Origin: Alphaproteobacteria bacterium
Lineage (GTDB): Bacteria; Pseudomonadota; Alphaproteobacteria; ATCC43930; CGMCC-115725
Assembly: GCA_028871055.1 (NCBI GenBank)
Contig: JAGWON010000021.1
Location: 1 to 54,769, forward strand
Reading direction: 5' to 3'
DNA length: 54,769 nt
Position 1 is the first letter of the stretch, and every line of letters begins with the position of its first letter. The translations under genes and the position numbers were made by a program. The notes beneath the pieces are model-generated. The model searched no databases. It saw only the letters and a program-made list of their open reading frames with translations, and was not told the DNA's origin. Of the stretch, positions 26,244-38,049 are shown piece by piece.

Positions 26244-27137
26244 GTGGACCGGCGGCTCGAAGCTTTCCTCGAAATGCTCGCCGCCGAGCGCGGCGCCGCC
26301 CGGCTGACGCTCGACGCCTATCGCAACGACTTGCGCCAGGTCGAGACCTTCCTGCAGCGCCGAGGCACGACGCTCGCGGGCGCCTCGAGCGACGATCTGC
26401 GGCGCTATCTCGCGAGCCTCGCAAGCGCCCGGCGCGCGCCGGGAACGACGGCGCGCCGGTTGTCGGCGCTGCGGCAGTTCTATCGCTTCCTGGTGCTCGA
26501 AAAGGTCCGCCGCGACGACCCGACAGCGGCGCTCGACGGACCGCGGCTCCAGCGGCCGTTGCCCAAGGTGCTGGTGGAGGACGACGCCGAAAAGCTTATC
26601 GCCGCCGCGCGCACCAAGGACGGAGCCGAAGGCGTGCGACTGCTGTGCATGGTCGAACTGCTGTACGGCGGGGGGCTGCGCGTATCCGAACTGGTGACGC
26701 TGACCTTCGCCGCCGCCCGGCGCGATCCGCGCTTCCTGGTGGTGCACGGCAAGGGCGGCAAGGAACGGCTGGTGCCGCTCGGCCGGCCGGCGCGCCGCGC
26801 GCTCGACGCCTATCTTGCCGTGCGCAATCGCTTCCTCAAGAACGACAAAGAATCGCGCTGGCTATTTCCATCGCGCGGCGCCGACGGACACATCACGCGA
26901 CGGCGCTGCGGTCAGTTGGTCGAAGGCTTGGCGCGCGAGACCGGCCTCAAGGTGTCGCCGCACGTGCTGCGCCACGCTTTCGCGAGCCACTTGGTCGACC
27001 GCGGCGCCGACCTGCGCAGCGTTCAGGAGATGCTCGGCCACGTCGACATCGCCACCACTCAGATCTACACGCATGTGCAGAGCGAGCGCCTGCGGCGCCT
27101 AGTGAACCAGGCGCATCCGCTCGCGCGCAAGAAATGA
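26244..27137 (+). CDS. xerD: Tyrosine recombinase XerD
   Basis: XerD, with XerC and FtsK, resolves chromosome dimers at dif. The 297-residue protein has the N-terminal SAM-like domain (about 1-95) and the catalytic set Arg146 (GGGLRVSEL), Lys170 (HGKGGKER), His240 and Arg243 (HVLRHAF), His266 (MLGHVDIATTQ) and Tyr275 (IYTHV). The start is GTG at 26244, one base after the previous stop. Length and complete motifs point to the housekeeping enzyme rather than an integrase; nothing mobile is next to it. Confidence 0.93.
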   Translation: MDRRLEAFLEMLAAERGAARLTLDAYRNDLRQVETFLQRRGTTLAGASSDDLRRYLASLASARRAPGTTARRLSALRQFYRFLVLEKVRRDDPTAALDGPRLQRPLPKVLVEDDAEKLIAAARTKDGAEGVRLLCMVELLYGGGLRVSELVTLTFAAARRDPRFLVVHGKGGKERLVPLGRPARRALDAYLAVRNRFLKNDKESRWLFPSRGADGHITRRRCGQLVEGLARETGLKVSPHVLRHAFASHLVDRGADLRSVQEMLGHVDIATTQIYTHVQSERLRRLVNQAHPLARKK

Positions 27138-27188
27138 CGCGGCGCGCGGGGTGGCGCTGTTGCGTGCTCCATGCTAGGTCAAGCCGCC

Positions 27189-28142
27189 ATGCGTCATTTC
27201 CTGGATTTCGAGCAACCGCTGGCCGAGCTCGAGGGCAAAATCGAGGAGCTGCGCCACATCTCGGACGGCGGCGATCTCAATATCGCCGAGGAGGTCGGCC
27301 GGCTCGAAGCCAAGGTCGAAAAGTTTCTGCGCCAGACCTATGCCAAGCTGACGCCGTGGCAGAAGGTCCAGATCGCGCGCCATCCCGACCGGCCGCACGG
27401 CGGCGACTATCTCGGCCGGCTCATCGCCGACTTCACGCCTCTCGCCGGCGATCGCACATTCGCCGAGGATCGCGCGATCATCGGTGGGCTCGGCCGCTTT
27501 CGCGGCCGTTCGGTCGTTGCCATCGCTCACGAGAAAGGTGCCGACACCAAGACGCGCGTCCGGCACAATTTCGGCATGGCGCGGCCCGAGGGCTATCGCA
27601 AGGCACGGCGCCTGATGGAGCTCGCCGACCGTTTCAAGTTGCCGGTGCTGACCTTCGTCGATACTGCCGGTGCCTATCCCGGCGTCGACGCCGAGGCGCG
27701 CGGCCAGGCCGAGGCGATCGCGCGGGCGATCGAGGCGTGCTTGGACATCCATGTTCCGCTGATCGCCACCGTCATCGGCGAGGGCGGCTCAGGCGGCGCG
27801 ATTGCGCTCGCCGCGGGCAACGTCGTGCTCATGCTCGAACATGCGATCTATTCGGTGATTTCGCCCGAGGGCTGCGCCTCGATCCTGTGGCGTAGCGGCG
27901 AGAATGCCCGCGACGCGGCGGAGGCACTGCGCCTGACGGCACAAGACCTGTTGCGCCTCAACGTCATCGACGCGATCGTGCCCGAGCCGCTGGGCGGCGC
28001 GCACCGGGCGCATGAGGCGGCGATCGCCGCGACCGGCGATGCGATCGAGAAGGCGCTGCTATCGCTGTTGAAGCTTGACGGACCAAGCCTGCGCACGGCG
28101 CGCCGCACAAAATTCCTCCAAATCGGGACGCGCGGAATCTAG
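27189..28142 (+). CDS. accA: Acetyl-CoA carboxylase carboxyltransferase subunit alpha
   Basis: AccA, with AccD, transfers the carboxyl group from biotin-BCCP to acetyl-CoA, the first step of fatty acid synthesis. The 317-residue protein starts [20 protein letters not shown] and contains the crotonase-fold motifs KPEGYRKA-like [32 protein letters not shown] and [17 protein letters not shown]. An ATG 18 bases upstream is also in frame but is not family-like. Its TAG overlaps, base for base, the TAG of the convergent response-regulator gene (CTAG). Confidence 0.96.
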   Translation: MRHFLDFEQPLAELEGKIEELRHISDGGDLNIAEEVGRLEAKVEKFLRQTYAKLTPWQKVQIARHPDRPHGGDYLGRLIADFTPLAGDRTFAEDRAIIGGLGRFRGRSVVAIAHEKGADTKTRVRHNFGMARPEGYRKARRLMELADRFKLPVLTFVDTAGAYPGVDAEARGQAEAIARAIEACLDIHVPLIATVIGEGGSGGAIALAAGNVVLMLEHAIYSVISPEGCASILWRSGENARDAAEALRLTAQDLLRLNVIDAIVPEPLGGAHRAHEAAIAATGDAIEKALLSLLKLDGPSLRTARRTKFLQIGTRGI

Positions 28143-28810
28143 CCGCGCGGCGGCCGCAGCACGTAGCCGGTGCCGCGCACTGTGTGCAGCAACGGCTGAT
28201 CGAAGCTGCGATCGATCTTCTGGCGCAGCCGGCTGATATGGACGTCGATGACATTGGTCTGCGGATCGAAGTGATGGTCCCACACCTTCTCCAGCAGCAT
28301 GGTGCGGGTGACGATATGATCTGCGTTGCGCATCAGGTATTCGAGCAGCCGAAATTCGCGCGGCAAAAGGTCTATGGTGCGGCCGGCGCGCGTGACCTGG
28401 CGCGTGATCAGCTCCATCTCGAGGTCGGCAACCTTGAGCTTGGTCTCGGCACCGCCGCGGCGCGTGAGCGCCTCGAGCCGCGCCAGCAGCTCGGAAAAAG
28501 CAAAGGGCTTGGGTAGATAGTCGTCGCAGCCGGAATTGAGCCCCTGCACCCGGTCCTCGACGTCGCCGAGCGCGCTCAACACCAGGACGGGGGTCAGGTC
28601 GTTGGCCGCGCGGAGTGCGGCAATGATCGACAAGCCATCGAGGCCGGGCAGCATGCGGTCGACGATCATAGCGTCGAAGCTGCCGCTGCGGGCGCGCTCG
28701 AGTCCCTGGCGGCCCTCGGAAGCGAGGTCGACGCGGTGGCCGCTCTCGGTCAGACCCTTGACGAGATAGGCCGCCGCCTCGCGATCGTCCTCGATGACGA
28801 GAATACGCAC
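28139..28810 (-). CDS. OmpR/PhoB-type response regulator
   Basis: The 223-residue two-domain regulator has a receiver domain (1-120) with acidic pair Asp8-Asp9, phosphorylation site Asp51 in MIVDRMLP and Lys101 in YLPKPF. A winged-helix DNA-binding domain follows (about 128-220), with [20 protein letters not shown] and [18 protein letters not shown] at 28810 follows AGGGGAG. It follows degP by 19 bases in the same direction, suggesting an envelope-stress circuit like CpxR. The usual histidine kinase gene is not next to it; accA follows instead. Confidence 0.92.
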   Translation of the reverse strand: MRILVIEDDREAAAYLVKGLTESGHRVDLASEGRQGLERARSGSFDAMIVDRMLPGLDGLSIIAALRAANDLTPVLVLSALGDVEDRVQGLNSGCDDYLPKPFAFSELLARLEALTRRGGAETKLKVADLEMELITRQVTRAGRTIDLLPREFRLLEYLMRNADHIVTRTMLLEKVWDHHFDPQTNVIDVHISRLRQKIDRSFDQPLLHTVRGTGYVLRPPRG

Positions 28811-28829
28811 GGGACTCCCCTTACCCGCA

Positions 28830-30374
28830 TCAGCCCTTTTTGGCGCCGTTCTGGACCGAGAGTGCCACGTACTCGTTGATGCCGTGCCGGTTGAGCAGGA
28901 GCAACAACGTCTTGTTACTGCCTTTCTCGTTCCGCGCCACTTCGAACTCGTGTACCGCCTCGTGGGGCGTGGTCACGCGCTTCCGATTGATCGAGACGAT
29001 GACGTCGCCCGGCTGGACGCCGACGGCTCCGAGCGGAGAGTTGGGCGCCACGTCGGTCACGATGACGCCTCGAACGTCCCGCGGCACGTGCGCGCGGCGA
29101 CGCAATTCCGGCGTCAGGCTCGACAGCTTGAGCCCCATCCCAGCCGAGCTCCCATGTGGTGACGGCTCGTTCTGCGCCATGTTCTGTTGTTTCTCGGGCA
29201 TCTCGCCGATTTTCACCTGGAGCGTCACCGGCTTGCCGTCGCGCCAGACCTTGATGGCGGCTGTTTGACCGACCGGTGTCTCGGCGACCGCGATGGGCAG
29301 ATCGCGGACGCGCCCGATGTCGTGGCTGTCGTAGTTCAGGATCACGTCGCCTTGCTTCATGCCGCCCTTTTCGGCCGGGCTGCCCTTGGTGACGTCCGCG
29401 ACCAGCGCGCCTGCGTCCTTCGCAAGGCCGAGGCTCTTGGCGATGTCGGGCGTGACGCTTTGGATTTGGACGCCGAGCCAGCCGCGCTCGACTTTGCCGT
29501 GCGCACGCAACTGCTCGATAATCGGCTTGGCCAAGCTCGACGGGATGGCGAAGCCGATGCCGACCGAGCCCCCGTTGGGCGAGTAGATCGCGGTATTGAT
29601 GCCGATGACCCGGCCTTCGAGGTTGAAGTCGGGACCGCCGGAATTGCCGCGATTGATCGACGCGTCAACCTGGAGGAAGTCGTCATAGGGACCCGCATGG
29701 ATGTCGCGGCCGCGCGCCGAGATCACGCCCGGGCTGACGGTGCCGCCGAGGCCGAAGGGGTTGCCAACCGCAAGCACCCAGTCGCCGACCTGCGAAGCGT
29801 CGCTGTCACCCCAGGTGACGTAGGGCAGGGGTTGCGTGCTCTCGAACTTGATCAGCGCAAGATCGGTCTTGGGATCGCGGCCGATCACCTTGGCCGGATG
29901 GCGGCTGTTGTCTTGAAGGATGACGGTGACCTTGTCGGCATTCTCGACCACATGGTTGTTGGTCACGACGTAGCCCGTCGGATCGATGATGAAGCCCGAG
30001 CCAAGCGCAACACGCTGGCCCTCGGGAACCGGCATCTGACGGAACTGGCGTTGCTGCTGCTGGAAGAAGCGGCGCAGGAATTCGTCGAACGGCGACGGCG
30101 GGAAGCCCTGGAACGGATTGGCGTTCGGTCCTGAACCCTGATCCTGGTCCGGTCCGCCGTCGTCCGAATTGGCGACATCGGCCTTCTCGGTGACCGAGAT
30201 GTTCACCACCGCCGGCAGCACCTTCTTCACGATCGGCGCGAAGCTCGGCATTTGCACGATTGCCGGCTCCGCCGCCTGGGTGAGCGCAAACGGCGTTCCA
30301 GCCAAGGCAAGGGATAGCGCGCCCGCAAACGCCAATTTGCGCAGGCGGCTGGCGGACATCGTCGAAAGCATCAT
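28830..30374 (-). CDS. degP: Do-family periplasmic serine protease (DegP/MucD type)
   Basis: The 514-residue protein has a signal peptide (cleavage near residue 35 after QAA), a trypsin-like domain and two PDZ domains (about 300-390 and 410-510). The catalytic triad is His141 (VTNNHVV), Asp171 (KTDLALIK) and Ser245 (NRGNSGGP). A glutamine-rich loop (FFQQQQRQFRQ) precedes the protease core. DegP degrades or refolds damaged envelope proteins. ATG at 30374 follows GAGG. The position after the active Ser, GGPDFN, has Asp where many members have Leu or Thr. It is followed by the response regulator. Confidence 0.95.
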   Translation of the reverse strand: MMLSTMSASRLRKLAFAGALSLALAGTPFALTQAAEPAIVQMPSFAPIVKKVLPAVVNISVTEKADVANSDDGGPDQDQGSGPNANPFQGFPPSPFDEFLRRFFQQQQRQFRQMPVPEGQRVALGSGFIIDPTGYVVTNNHVVENADKVTVILQDNSRHPAKVIGRDPKTDLALIKFESTQPLPYVTWGDSDASQVGDWVLAVGNPFGLGGTVSPGVISARGRDIHAGPYDDFLQVDASINRGNSGGPDFNLEGRVIGINTAIYSPNGGSVGIGFAIPSSLAKPIIEQLRAHGKVERGWLGVQIQSVTPDIAKSLGLAKDAGALVADVTKGSPAEKGGMKQGDVILNYDSHDIGRVRDLPIAVAETPVGQTAAIKVWRDGKPVTLQVKIGEMPEKQQNMAQNEPSPHGSSAGMGLKLSSLTPELRRRAHVPRDVRGVIVTDVAPNSPLGAVGVQPGDVIVSINRKRVTTPHEAVHEFEVARNEKGSNKTLLLLLNRHGINEYVALSVQNGAKKG

Positions 30375-30506
30375 AGATCGACCTCGTTCTAAAGTGCCGT
30401 TGCTATGGGAACGGCGTAACAGGGCGTCGGCTCCATCCGAAAGGCGGCGGCACCCCAATCTCGTGACACCATGGACATCGCCGGATTACGCGGTCCCTTC
30501 GCTGCG

Positions 30507-30522
30507 ATTAAATCGGTTTAAT
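30507..30522. repeat. AT-rich inverted repeat between secA and degP
   Basis: ATTAAATCGGTTTAAT is a 16-base near-palindrome with TTAA at 30508-30511 and 30518-30521, 6 bases apart. It stands out in high-GC DNA and lies about 135 bases upstream of degP. It may be a regulator site for degP. CtrA sites have TTAA with 7 bases between, so it does not fit that exactly. Confidence 0.35.
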
Positions 30523-30569
30523 ACGACGTTTTTGCGACTGCATCCGCGGCCCGACCGGATGCCGGGAGT

Positions 30570-33248
<2,679 letters not shown>

Positions 33249-33302
33249 CAAGACCTCGATGGGATGGCGGGGTAGTCGAACGTCGCAACGGCGACGTTAT
33301 GA

Positions 33303-33331
33303 GAGATAGGGGCATACAATGCGAGTGTCAA
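33303..33331 (-). promoter_or_regulatory. Promoter of secA
   Basis: On the minus strand TTGACA (33331-33326, perfect consensus) and TATCTC (33308-33303) are 17 bases apart. The transcript would begin near 33296, leaving a leader of about 48 bases before the ATG. Confidence 0.7.
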
Positions 33332-33480
33332 TTCGCCCTCGCCCCGGAAAGCCTTGCAGGAACGGGATATTAACGCTTGCCGATGCTTGTTCTGGAGCGG
33401 GCGATGTGCTTTATCAGCGGCGCCCGCGCGGCCTTGCCTCCGCCGCGACGGCTGGAATCGAATCGAAAGGAACACTTGCT

Positions 33481-34428
33481 ATGACGGCGCGGAGCGCGAT
33501 GTTCGCCTGCCTGATCCTTGCGTTAGCCGCCACACCGGCACTGGCGCAGAAAACCAAGCCAGCCGCTGATCCGGTTGTGGCCCGCATCAATGGCCAGACG
33601 TTGACACGCCTGGACGTCGAGATCGCCTATAGCGCACTCGCGCCCAACGTGCGCCAGCACGTCACCCTCGAGAAGGCCTATCCGCAGATCATCGATCAGC
33701 TGGTCTCGATGGTGGTGGCGTCGCAGGCCGCGGAAAAGGCCAGGCTCGAGGCCGATCCGATCATCAAGAAGCGGCTTGTGCTCGCTCGCGAGCAGATTCT
33801 GCAGGATGCCTATTTCAACTCGATCGCGCGCAAGGAGATCACCAAGGAGAAGCTCCAGACGGCCTATGACCAGTATGCGAAGGACGCGCCGAAGCATGAG
33901 GAGATCAAGGCGCGCCATATCCTGGTGCGGACTGAAAAAGAAGCCGACGACGTCATCGCCCAGCTCAAGAAGGGCACGGATTTCGCCGCGCTCGCCAAGG
34001 AAAAGACCATCGATCCCGCCGGCAAGACGTCGGGCGGCGAGCTCGGCTGGTTCACCCAGGACGAGATGGTGCCCGAATTCGCCAACGTGGCGTTCAAGCT
34101 CAAGAAAGGCCAATACACGGAGACGCCGGTTCATACCCAGTTCGGCTGGCACGTCATCCAGGTCGAGGACCGCCGGCCGGGCAAGGCCCTGCCCTACGAG
34201 CAGATGGCACCCCGCCTGGCGCAGGAGATGGCCTCCAAGCTCGTTGGCGATCGCATGAAGGTACTCGACAAGGCGGCCAAGGTTGAAATCTTCGCGCTCG
34301 ACGGCAGCAAGCTGCCCAGCGCCGGCGCGGCGCCGAAGCTGAAGCCGCCCACCAGCGGAGCGGCGCCGGGCGCGCCGACGCTGGCGCCGGAAACTGCGCC
34401 GGGCAAGCTCAACCTCAGCCCGCAATGA
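33481..34428 (+). CDS. Periplasmic parvulin-type peptidyl-prolyl isomerase
   Basis: The 315-residue protein has a signal peptide (cleavage after ALA, about residue 22), a SurA-like N-terminal helical domain with VVARINGQTLTRLDVEIAYS and a parvulin domain (about 140-235). The parvulin domain has IKARHILVRTEKEADDVIAQ, GGELGWFTQDEMVPEF and TQFGWHVIQVED. The C-terminal 50 residues are a Pro/Ala-rich tail. It assists folding of outer-membrane or secreted proteins. ATG at 33481 follows AAAGGAA. It is divergent from secA and is followed by argJ 28 bases later. Confidence 0.9.
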   Translation: MTARSAMFACLILALAATPALAQKTKPAADPVVARINGQTLTRLDVEIAYSALAPNVRQHVTLEKAYPQIIDQLVSMVVASQAAEKARLEADPIIKKRLVLAREQILQDAYFNSIARKEITKEKLQTAYDQYAKDAPKHEEIKARHILVRTEKEADDVIAQLKKGTDFAALAKEKTIDPAGKTSGGELGWFTQDEMVPEFANVAFKLKKGQYTETPVHTQFGWHVIQVEDRRPGKALPYEQMAPRLAQEMASKLVGDRMKVLDKAAKVEIFALDGSKLPSAGAAPKLKPPTSGAAPGAPTLAPETAPGKLNLSPQ

Positions 34429-34456
34429 GTTCGACACGGCCCTGACGATCCGAACC

Positions 34457-35686
34457 ATGGCCGCAGCCTCGCCGCTCGCGCCCGAGCGCTTCCCCGAGCT
34501 GCCGCCGATCGCCGGCGTCACGCTGGCGAGCGCGCATTGCGGCATTCGCTACCCGGAGCGCACCGACTTGATGCTGGCGCTGATCGAGCCCGGCAGCGCG
34601 GTCGCGGGAGTTTTCACGCGCTCCAAGACCCCCGGAGCGCCCGTCGACTGGTGCCGCAAAGCGCTGAAGCACGGCAAGGCGCGGGCGATCGTGGTGAACT
34701 CGGGCAACGCCAATGTCTTCACCGGCAAGCGCGGACGCGATGCCGTCGCGCAGACGGTCGGCGCAGCGGCAAAGCTTCTGGGCTGCGATCCGCGCGAGGT
34801 ATTTGTCTCCTCGACTGGCGTCATTGGCGAGCCGCTCGCCGCCGAGAAGATCGTCGCCGCGCTGCCGGAAGCCGCCGCCGCGGCCCGTCCTGATGGCTGG
34901 ACCACGGCTGCACAGGCGATCATGACCACCGACACCTTCGCCAAGGGGGCAACGCGAAGCGTCGAGATGCGCGGCGCGCGTGTCACCGTCAACGGTATCG
35001 CCAAGGGCTCGGGCATGATCGCGCCCGACATGGGCACCATGCTCGCCTATGTCTTCACCGACGCGAACATCGCCGCGCCGGCGCTTCAGGCGATGCTGGT
35101 CGCCGGCAACGAGCGTTCGTTCAACTCGATCACCGTCGACGGCGACACGTCGACCAGCGACACGCTCCTTCTGGTCGCGACCGGCAAGGCCGGAAACAAG
35201 CGGGTCACGCGCGCCGACGATCCGGCGCTCACGGCCTTCCGCCGTGCGCTTGACGAGGTGCTGGTCGACTTGGCGCAACAGATCGTGCGCGACGGCGAAG
35301 GCGCGGAGAAGTTCGTCACCATAGCGGTCTCGGGCGCAGCATCGCCGCGTGCGGCGCGGCGGATCGGCCTCGCCATCGGCAATTCGCCGCTGGTGAAGAC
35401 GGCGATCGCTGCCGGCGATGCCAATTGGGGCCGCATCGTCATGGCCGTCGGCAAGGCGGGCGAGAAAGCCGACCGCGACCGCCTGTCGATCGCGGTCGGC
35501 GGCGTGCCCATCGCCGAAAAGGGCGGCCCGTTGCCCGGCTACGACGAGGGGCCGGTGGCGCGTCACATGGCCGGCCGCGACATCCGCCTCGCCGTCGATC
35601 TCGGCATCGGCCGCGGGCGCTGGACGGTGTGGACCTGCGACCTGACGCATCGCTACATCGACATCAATGGCAGCTACCGGAGCTGA
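34457..35686 (+). CDS. argJ: Bifunctional ornithine/glutamate acetyltransferase ArgJ
   Basis: ArgJ moves the acetyl group from N-acetylornithine to glutamate and, in bifunctional forms, uses acetyl-CoA, feeding arginine synthesis. The 409-residue precursor has the self-cleavage region KGSGMIAPDMGTMLAYV. The nucleophile is Thr in MGTML, where many members have Ala-Thr and this one has Gly-Thr. Other matches are VNSGNANVFTG and the C-terminal CDLTHRYIDINGSYRS. The last 20 bases overlap mutT. Confidence 0.95.
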   Translation: MAAASPLAPERFPELPPIAGVTLASAHCGIRYPERTDLMLALIEPGSAVAGVFTRSKTPGAPVDWCRKALKHGKARAIVVNSGNANVFTGKRGRDAVAQTVGAAAKLLGCDPREVFVSSTGVIGEPLAAEKIVAALPEAAAAARPDGWTTAAQAIMTTDTFAKGATRSVEMRGARVTVNGIAKGSGMIAPDMGTMLAYVFTDANIAAPALQAMLVAGNERSFNSITVDGDTSTSDTLLLVATGKAGNKRVTRADDPALTAFRRALDEVLVDLAQQIVRDGEGAEKFVTIAVSGAASPRAARRIGLAIGNSPLVKTAIAAGDANWGRIVMAVGKAGEKADRDRLSIAVGGVPIAEKGGPLPGYDEGPVARHMAGRDIRLAVDLGIGRGRWTVWTCDLTHRYIDINGSYRS

Positions 35687-36086
35687 GCCGGCCAGCGTGA
35701 CCGTGGTCTGCGTCGCGCTGGTCGACGCCGACGGCCGCGTGCTGCTGGCCGAACGGCCGACGGGAAAGCCGATGGCCGGACTCTGGGAGTTTCCCGGTGG
35801 CAAGCTCCAGCCCGGCGAGACGCCCGAAGCGGCGCTGACCCGCGAACTTCACGAGGAACTCGGCATCGACGTCGCCGAAGCCTGCCTGTCGCCGCTCACC
35901 TTCGCGTCGTACCGCTATCCGGCACTGCACGTCGTGCTGCTGCTCTACGTGTGCCGACGATGGAAAGGTCTGGTGATCGCGCGCGAGGGCCAGAAGCTGA
36001 CCTGGGTCAAGCCGCCGCGATTCGACGACTATGCGATGCCGCCCGCCGACAAGGGGCTCATTGCCGCGCTGCGCGATCTGCTCTAA
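35667..36086 (+). CDS. mutT: 8-oxo-dGTP diphosphatase, MutT-type Nudix hydrolase
   Basis: The 139-residue protein has a full Nudix box (GX5EX7REUXEEXGU) from GGKLQPGE to ELHEELGI at residues about 44-66. The MutT-typical LLAERPTGKPMAGLWEFPGG precedes it, and WVKPPRFDDYAMPPADK follows. MutT removes 8-oxo-dGTP from the nucleotide pool. Its ATG lies inside the argJ 3' end (20-base overlap). Confidence 0.92.
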   Translation: MAATGAEPASVTVVCVALVDADGRVLLAERPTGKPMAGLWEFPGGKLQPGETPEAALTRELHEELGIDVAEACLSPLTFASYRYPALHVVLLLYVCRRWKGLVIAREGQKLTWVKPPRFDDYAMPPADKGLIAALRDLL

Positions 36087-36126
36087 CGGCTTGCCGGCGC
36101 GCGCGTGCGACCGTAGGCTCGCCGCC

Positions 36127-36378
36127 ATGAGTCGTGTCGCCCGCCTGTTGTGCCTTCTGGCCGTTCTGCCGATTGCCGGTTGCTACGTTCCCGATTACGC
36201 GCTGCGGCCGCAGATCGTCCGCGCCGACGCGACCGGCATCGTCATCATCAGCGGCAGGGGCAACAACCCCTACAACATCGCCGCGCTGCACTGCCAATAC
36301 TACAACAAGGTGATGGTGCCGCGCGGCAGCGAGCTCTCGGGCAGCTACAAGGTGACCTATTTCTACGCCTGCGAATGA
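36127..36378 (+). CDS. Small lipoprotein, function unknown
   Basis: The 83-residue protein has a lipoprotein signal (MSRVARLLCLLAVLPIAGC) with lipobox IAGC and lipidation Cys19. The mature part contains GRGNNPYNIAALHCQYYNK and ends in CE, so a disulfide between Cys residues is possible. I do not recognise a named family. It may be co-transcribed with mutT. Confidence 0.7.
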   Translation: MSRVARLLCLLAVLPIAGCYVPDYALRPQIVRADATGIVIISGRGNNPYNIAALHCQYYNKVMVPRGSELSGSYKVTYFYACE

Positions 36379-36384
36379 TCGGCG

Positions 36385-37200
36385 TCAGCCCGGCGGCGCC
36401 CAAGCGGTGAGGTTGATCGTCTGGAAGGTGGCGACTATCCGACCACCCAGCGCCGCCGAGCGCGCGCGATAGAGCTCCGCGGCACGAGCCAAGGTGCGGC
36501 GCCCCGTCAGCGACTGGCGCCGCTCGCGCTGGGCGTTGGCCTCGCCCATCGCGCGCAGGTCGCGCATCAGCGCAAACGCGTCGACGTAGTCGACGTCGGT
36601 GCGATCCGCGTCGATAATCGGATCGGTGAAGCCGGCGCGTTGGAGCAAGCCGCCGAGGTCGCGCAAATCCGCGAACGGCGACACCCGTGGACTGGCGCCG
36701 CCGGCGGTCTCGAGCTCGGCCTCGATCAGCGCCGCATGCAACTCGCTCAACGTCTCGCCGCCGAACAGAGTCGCGAGCAACAGGCCGCCGGGCTTGAGCA
36801 TCAGGCGGAGCTGCAGCAGCGTGCCGGGGAGATCGTTGACCCAGTGCAGCAGCAGCGGGCTCAGCACCAGGTCGAAGCTCCGCGGCGCGAACGGCAGCGC
36901 CTCGAGATCGAGGACCACCGCCGGGCGCGGCGCGCGGCGCGCCAAGGCCTCGGACGGATCGGCGGAAATCAGGCGCTCGACCCCGCCATCGCCATCCAAC
37001 GCGCGCGCCATGACGCCGCCGCGGCAGCCGAAATCGAGCGCGACCGGAAATCGCCGCCTGATCTCGCCAAGGCGCTCGGCGAGGTCCGCCGCCGCCCGCT
37101 CGAACAGGAATTCGGCGTTGAGGCCGAGCCGCGCGGCGCGGGCCCGGTGGCGGCGCAAGGCTCGTGCATCGAAGACACGCAGCGGATCGGAGGGCTTCAT
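36385..37200 (-). CDS. BioC/NDUFAF5-like SAM-dependent methyltransferase
   Basis: The 271-residue protein begins MKPSDPLRVFDARALRRHRA and has FLFERAAADLAERL, motif I ALDFGCRGGVMARAL (with Cys where Gly-x-Gly is usual) and LVLSPLLLHWVNDLPGTL. The pattern matches the NDUFAF5 group, which in mitochondria hydroxylates an arginine of complex I subunit NDUFS7. BioC (pimeloyl synthesis) is a near relative; no bio genes are nearby. It is divergent from comF. Confidence 0.82.
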   Translation of the reverse strand: MKPSDPLRVFDARALRRHRARAARLGLNAEFLFERAAADLAERLGEIRRRFPVALDFGCRGGVMARALDGDGGVERLISADPSEALARRAPRPAVVLDLEALPFAPRSFDLVLSPLLLHWVNDLPGTLLQLRLMLKPGGLLLATLFGGETLSELHAALIEAELETAGGASPRVSPFADLRDLGGLLQRAGFTDPIIDADRTDVDYVDAFALMRDLRAMGEANAQRERRQSLTGRRTLARAAELYRARSAALGGRIVATFQTINLTAWAPPG

Positions 37201-37263
37201 GGGGCATCATCGCCTTCGCGGCGGCGGGTTGACAAGGCGGCCGCCGGCGCTTGTGATCGCGAC

Positions 37264-38013
37264 ATGGTGGGTCTGGCCCGGGGTCTCGATCTGCGGCGTG
37301 CCGGTACGGCGCTGCTCGATCTGCTGCTGCCGCCGCGCTGCCTCAAGTGCGGCGCCGAAATCGGCGGCGGCGGCGCGCTGTGCGCGCCGTGCTGGCACGG
37401 CATCGCCTTCCTCCAGCCGCCGTGCTGCGCCCGCTGCGGCCTGCCGTTCGAGGTCGAGCTGGGCGCGGATGCGGTTTGCGGCGCCTGCGCTCGCGACACG
37501 CCGATCTATGCGCGCGCCCGCGCGGCGATGCGCTACGACGAAGCCAGCCGGTCCCTGGTGCTCGCGTTCAAGCACGGCGACAAGCTACAACTCGCGCCGG
37601 CGCTCGGCCTGTTCATGCGACGCGCCGGCGCCGAGCTGCTGGGGACGTGCGACGTGGTCGTGCCGGTACCCTTGCATTGGACGCGGTTGTTCGCGCGCCG
37701 CTACAACCAGGCCGCGGTCCTGGCGCACGCGCTCGCGGCGGGCGGCGGACCGCCGGTCGAGGCCGATCTGCTCCAGCGTCGCCGGCGGACGCCATCGCAG
37801 GGCCGCAGCGGCCGGGCCGAGCGCCGCCGCAACGTCCGCGGCGCCTTCGCCCTGAAATCGGGTCGCAGCGTCGCGGGCCGCCGCGTCCTCTTGGTCGACG
37901 ACGTGCTCACCACCGGCGCGACCGTCACGGCGTGCGCGCGGGTGCTGCTCGATTCAGGCGCCAGCGCTGTCGACGTGCTCACCCTGACGCGGACGGTGCG
38001 CGCCGATCCGTGA
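37264..38013 (+). CDS. ComF-family amidophosphoribosyltransferase-like protein
   Basis: The 249-residue protein has an N-terminal zinc-finger region with CxxC pairs (CLKC, CAPC, CARC, CGAC) and a C-terminal PRTase fold. The PRPP-binding motif is VLLVDDVLTTGAT, and the ComF-typical PVPLHWTRLFARRYNQAAVL is present. ComF proteins take part in DNA uptake in Gram-positives; the role in alphaproteobacteria is not settled. ATG at 37264 starts just before the zinc finger. grxC follows after 36 bases. Confidence 0.9.
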   Translation: MVGLARGLDLRRAGTALLDLLLPPRCLKCGAEIGGGGALCAPCWHGIAFLQPPCCARCGLPFEVELGADAVCGACARDTPIYARARAAMRYDEASRSLVLAFKHGDKLQLAPALGLFMRRAGAELLGTCDVVVPVPLHWTRLFARRYNQAAVLAHALAAGGGPPVEADLLQRRRRTPSQGRSGRAERRRNVRGAFALKSGRSVAGRRVLLVDDVLTTGATVTACARVLLDSGASAVDVLTLTRTVRADP

Positions 38014-38049
38014 GTTGATTTAACCATGGCTCCGACCAGATAATCAGGC

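Noticed and set aside
26244-27137. Tyrosine recombinase as a phage or island integrase
   Set aside because: Length, complete XerD motifs and the aroK/accA context fit the chromosomal XerD; no attachment repeats or cargo genes are near.
30508-30521. CtrA binding site upstream of degP
   Set aside because: The TTAA boxes are 6 bases apart, whereas the CtrA consensus needs 7; kept only as an unassigned inverted repeat.
34415-35803. Minus-strand frame of 462 codons opposite argJ
   Set aside because: It is a shadow of argJ with low-complexity composition; argJ itself has every expected motif.
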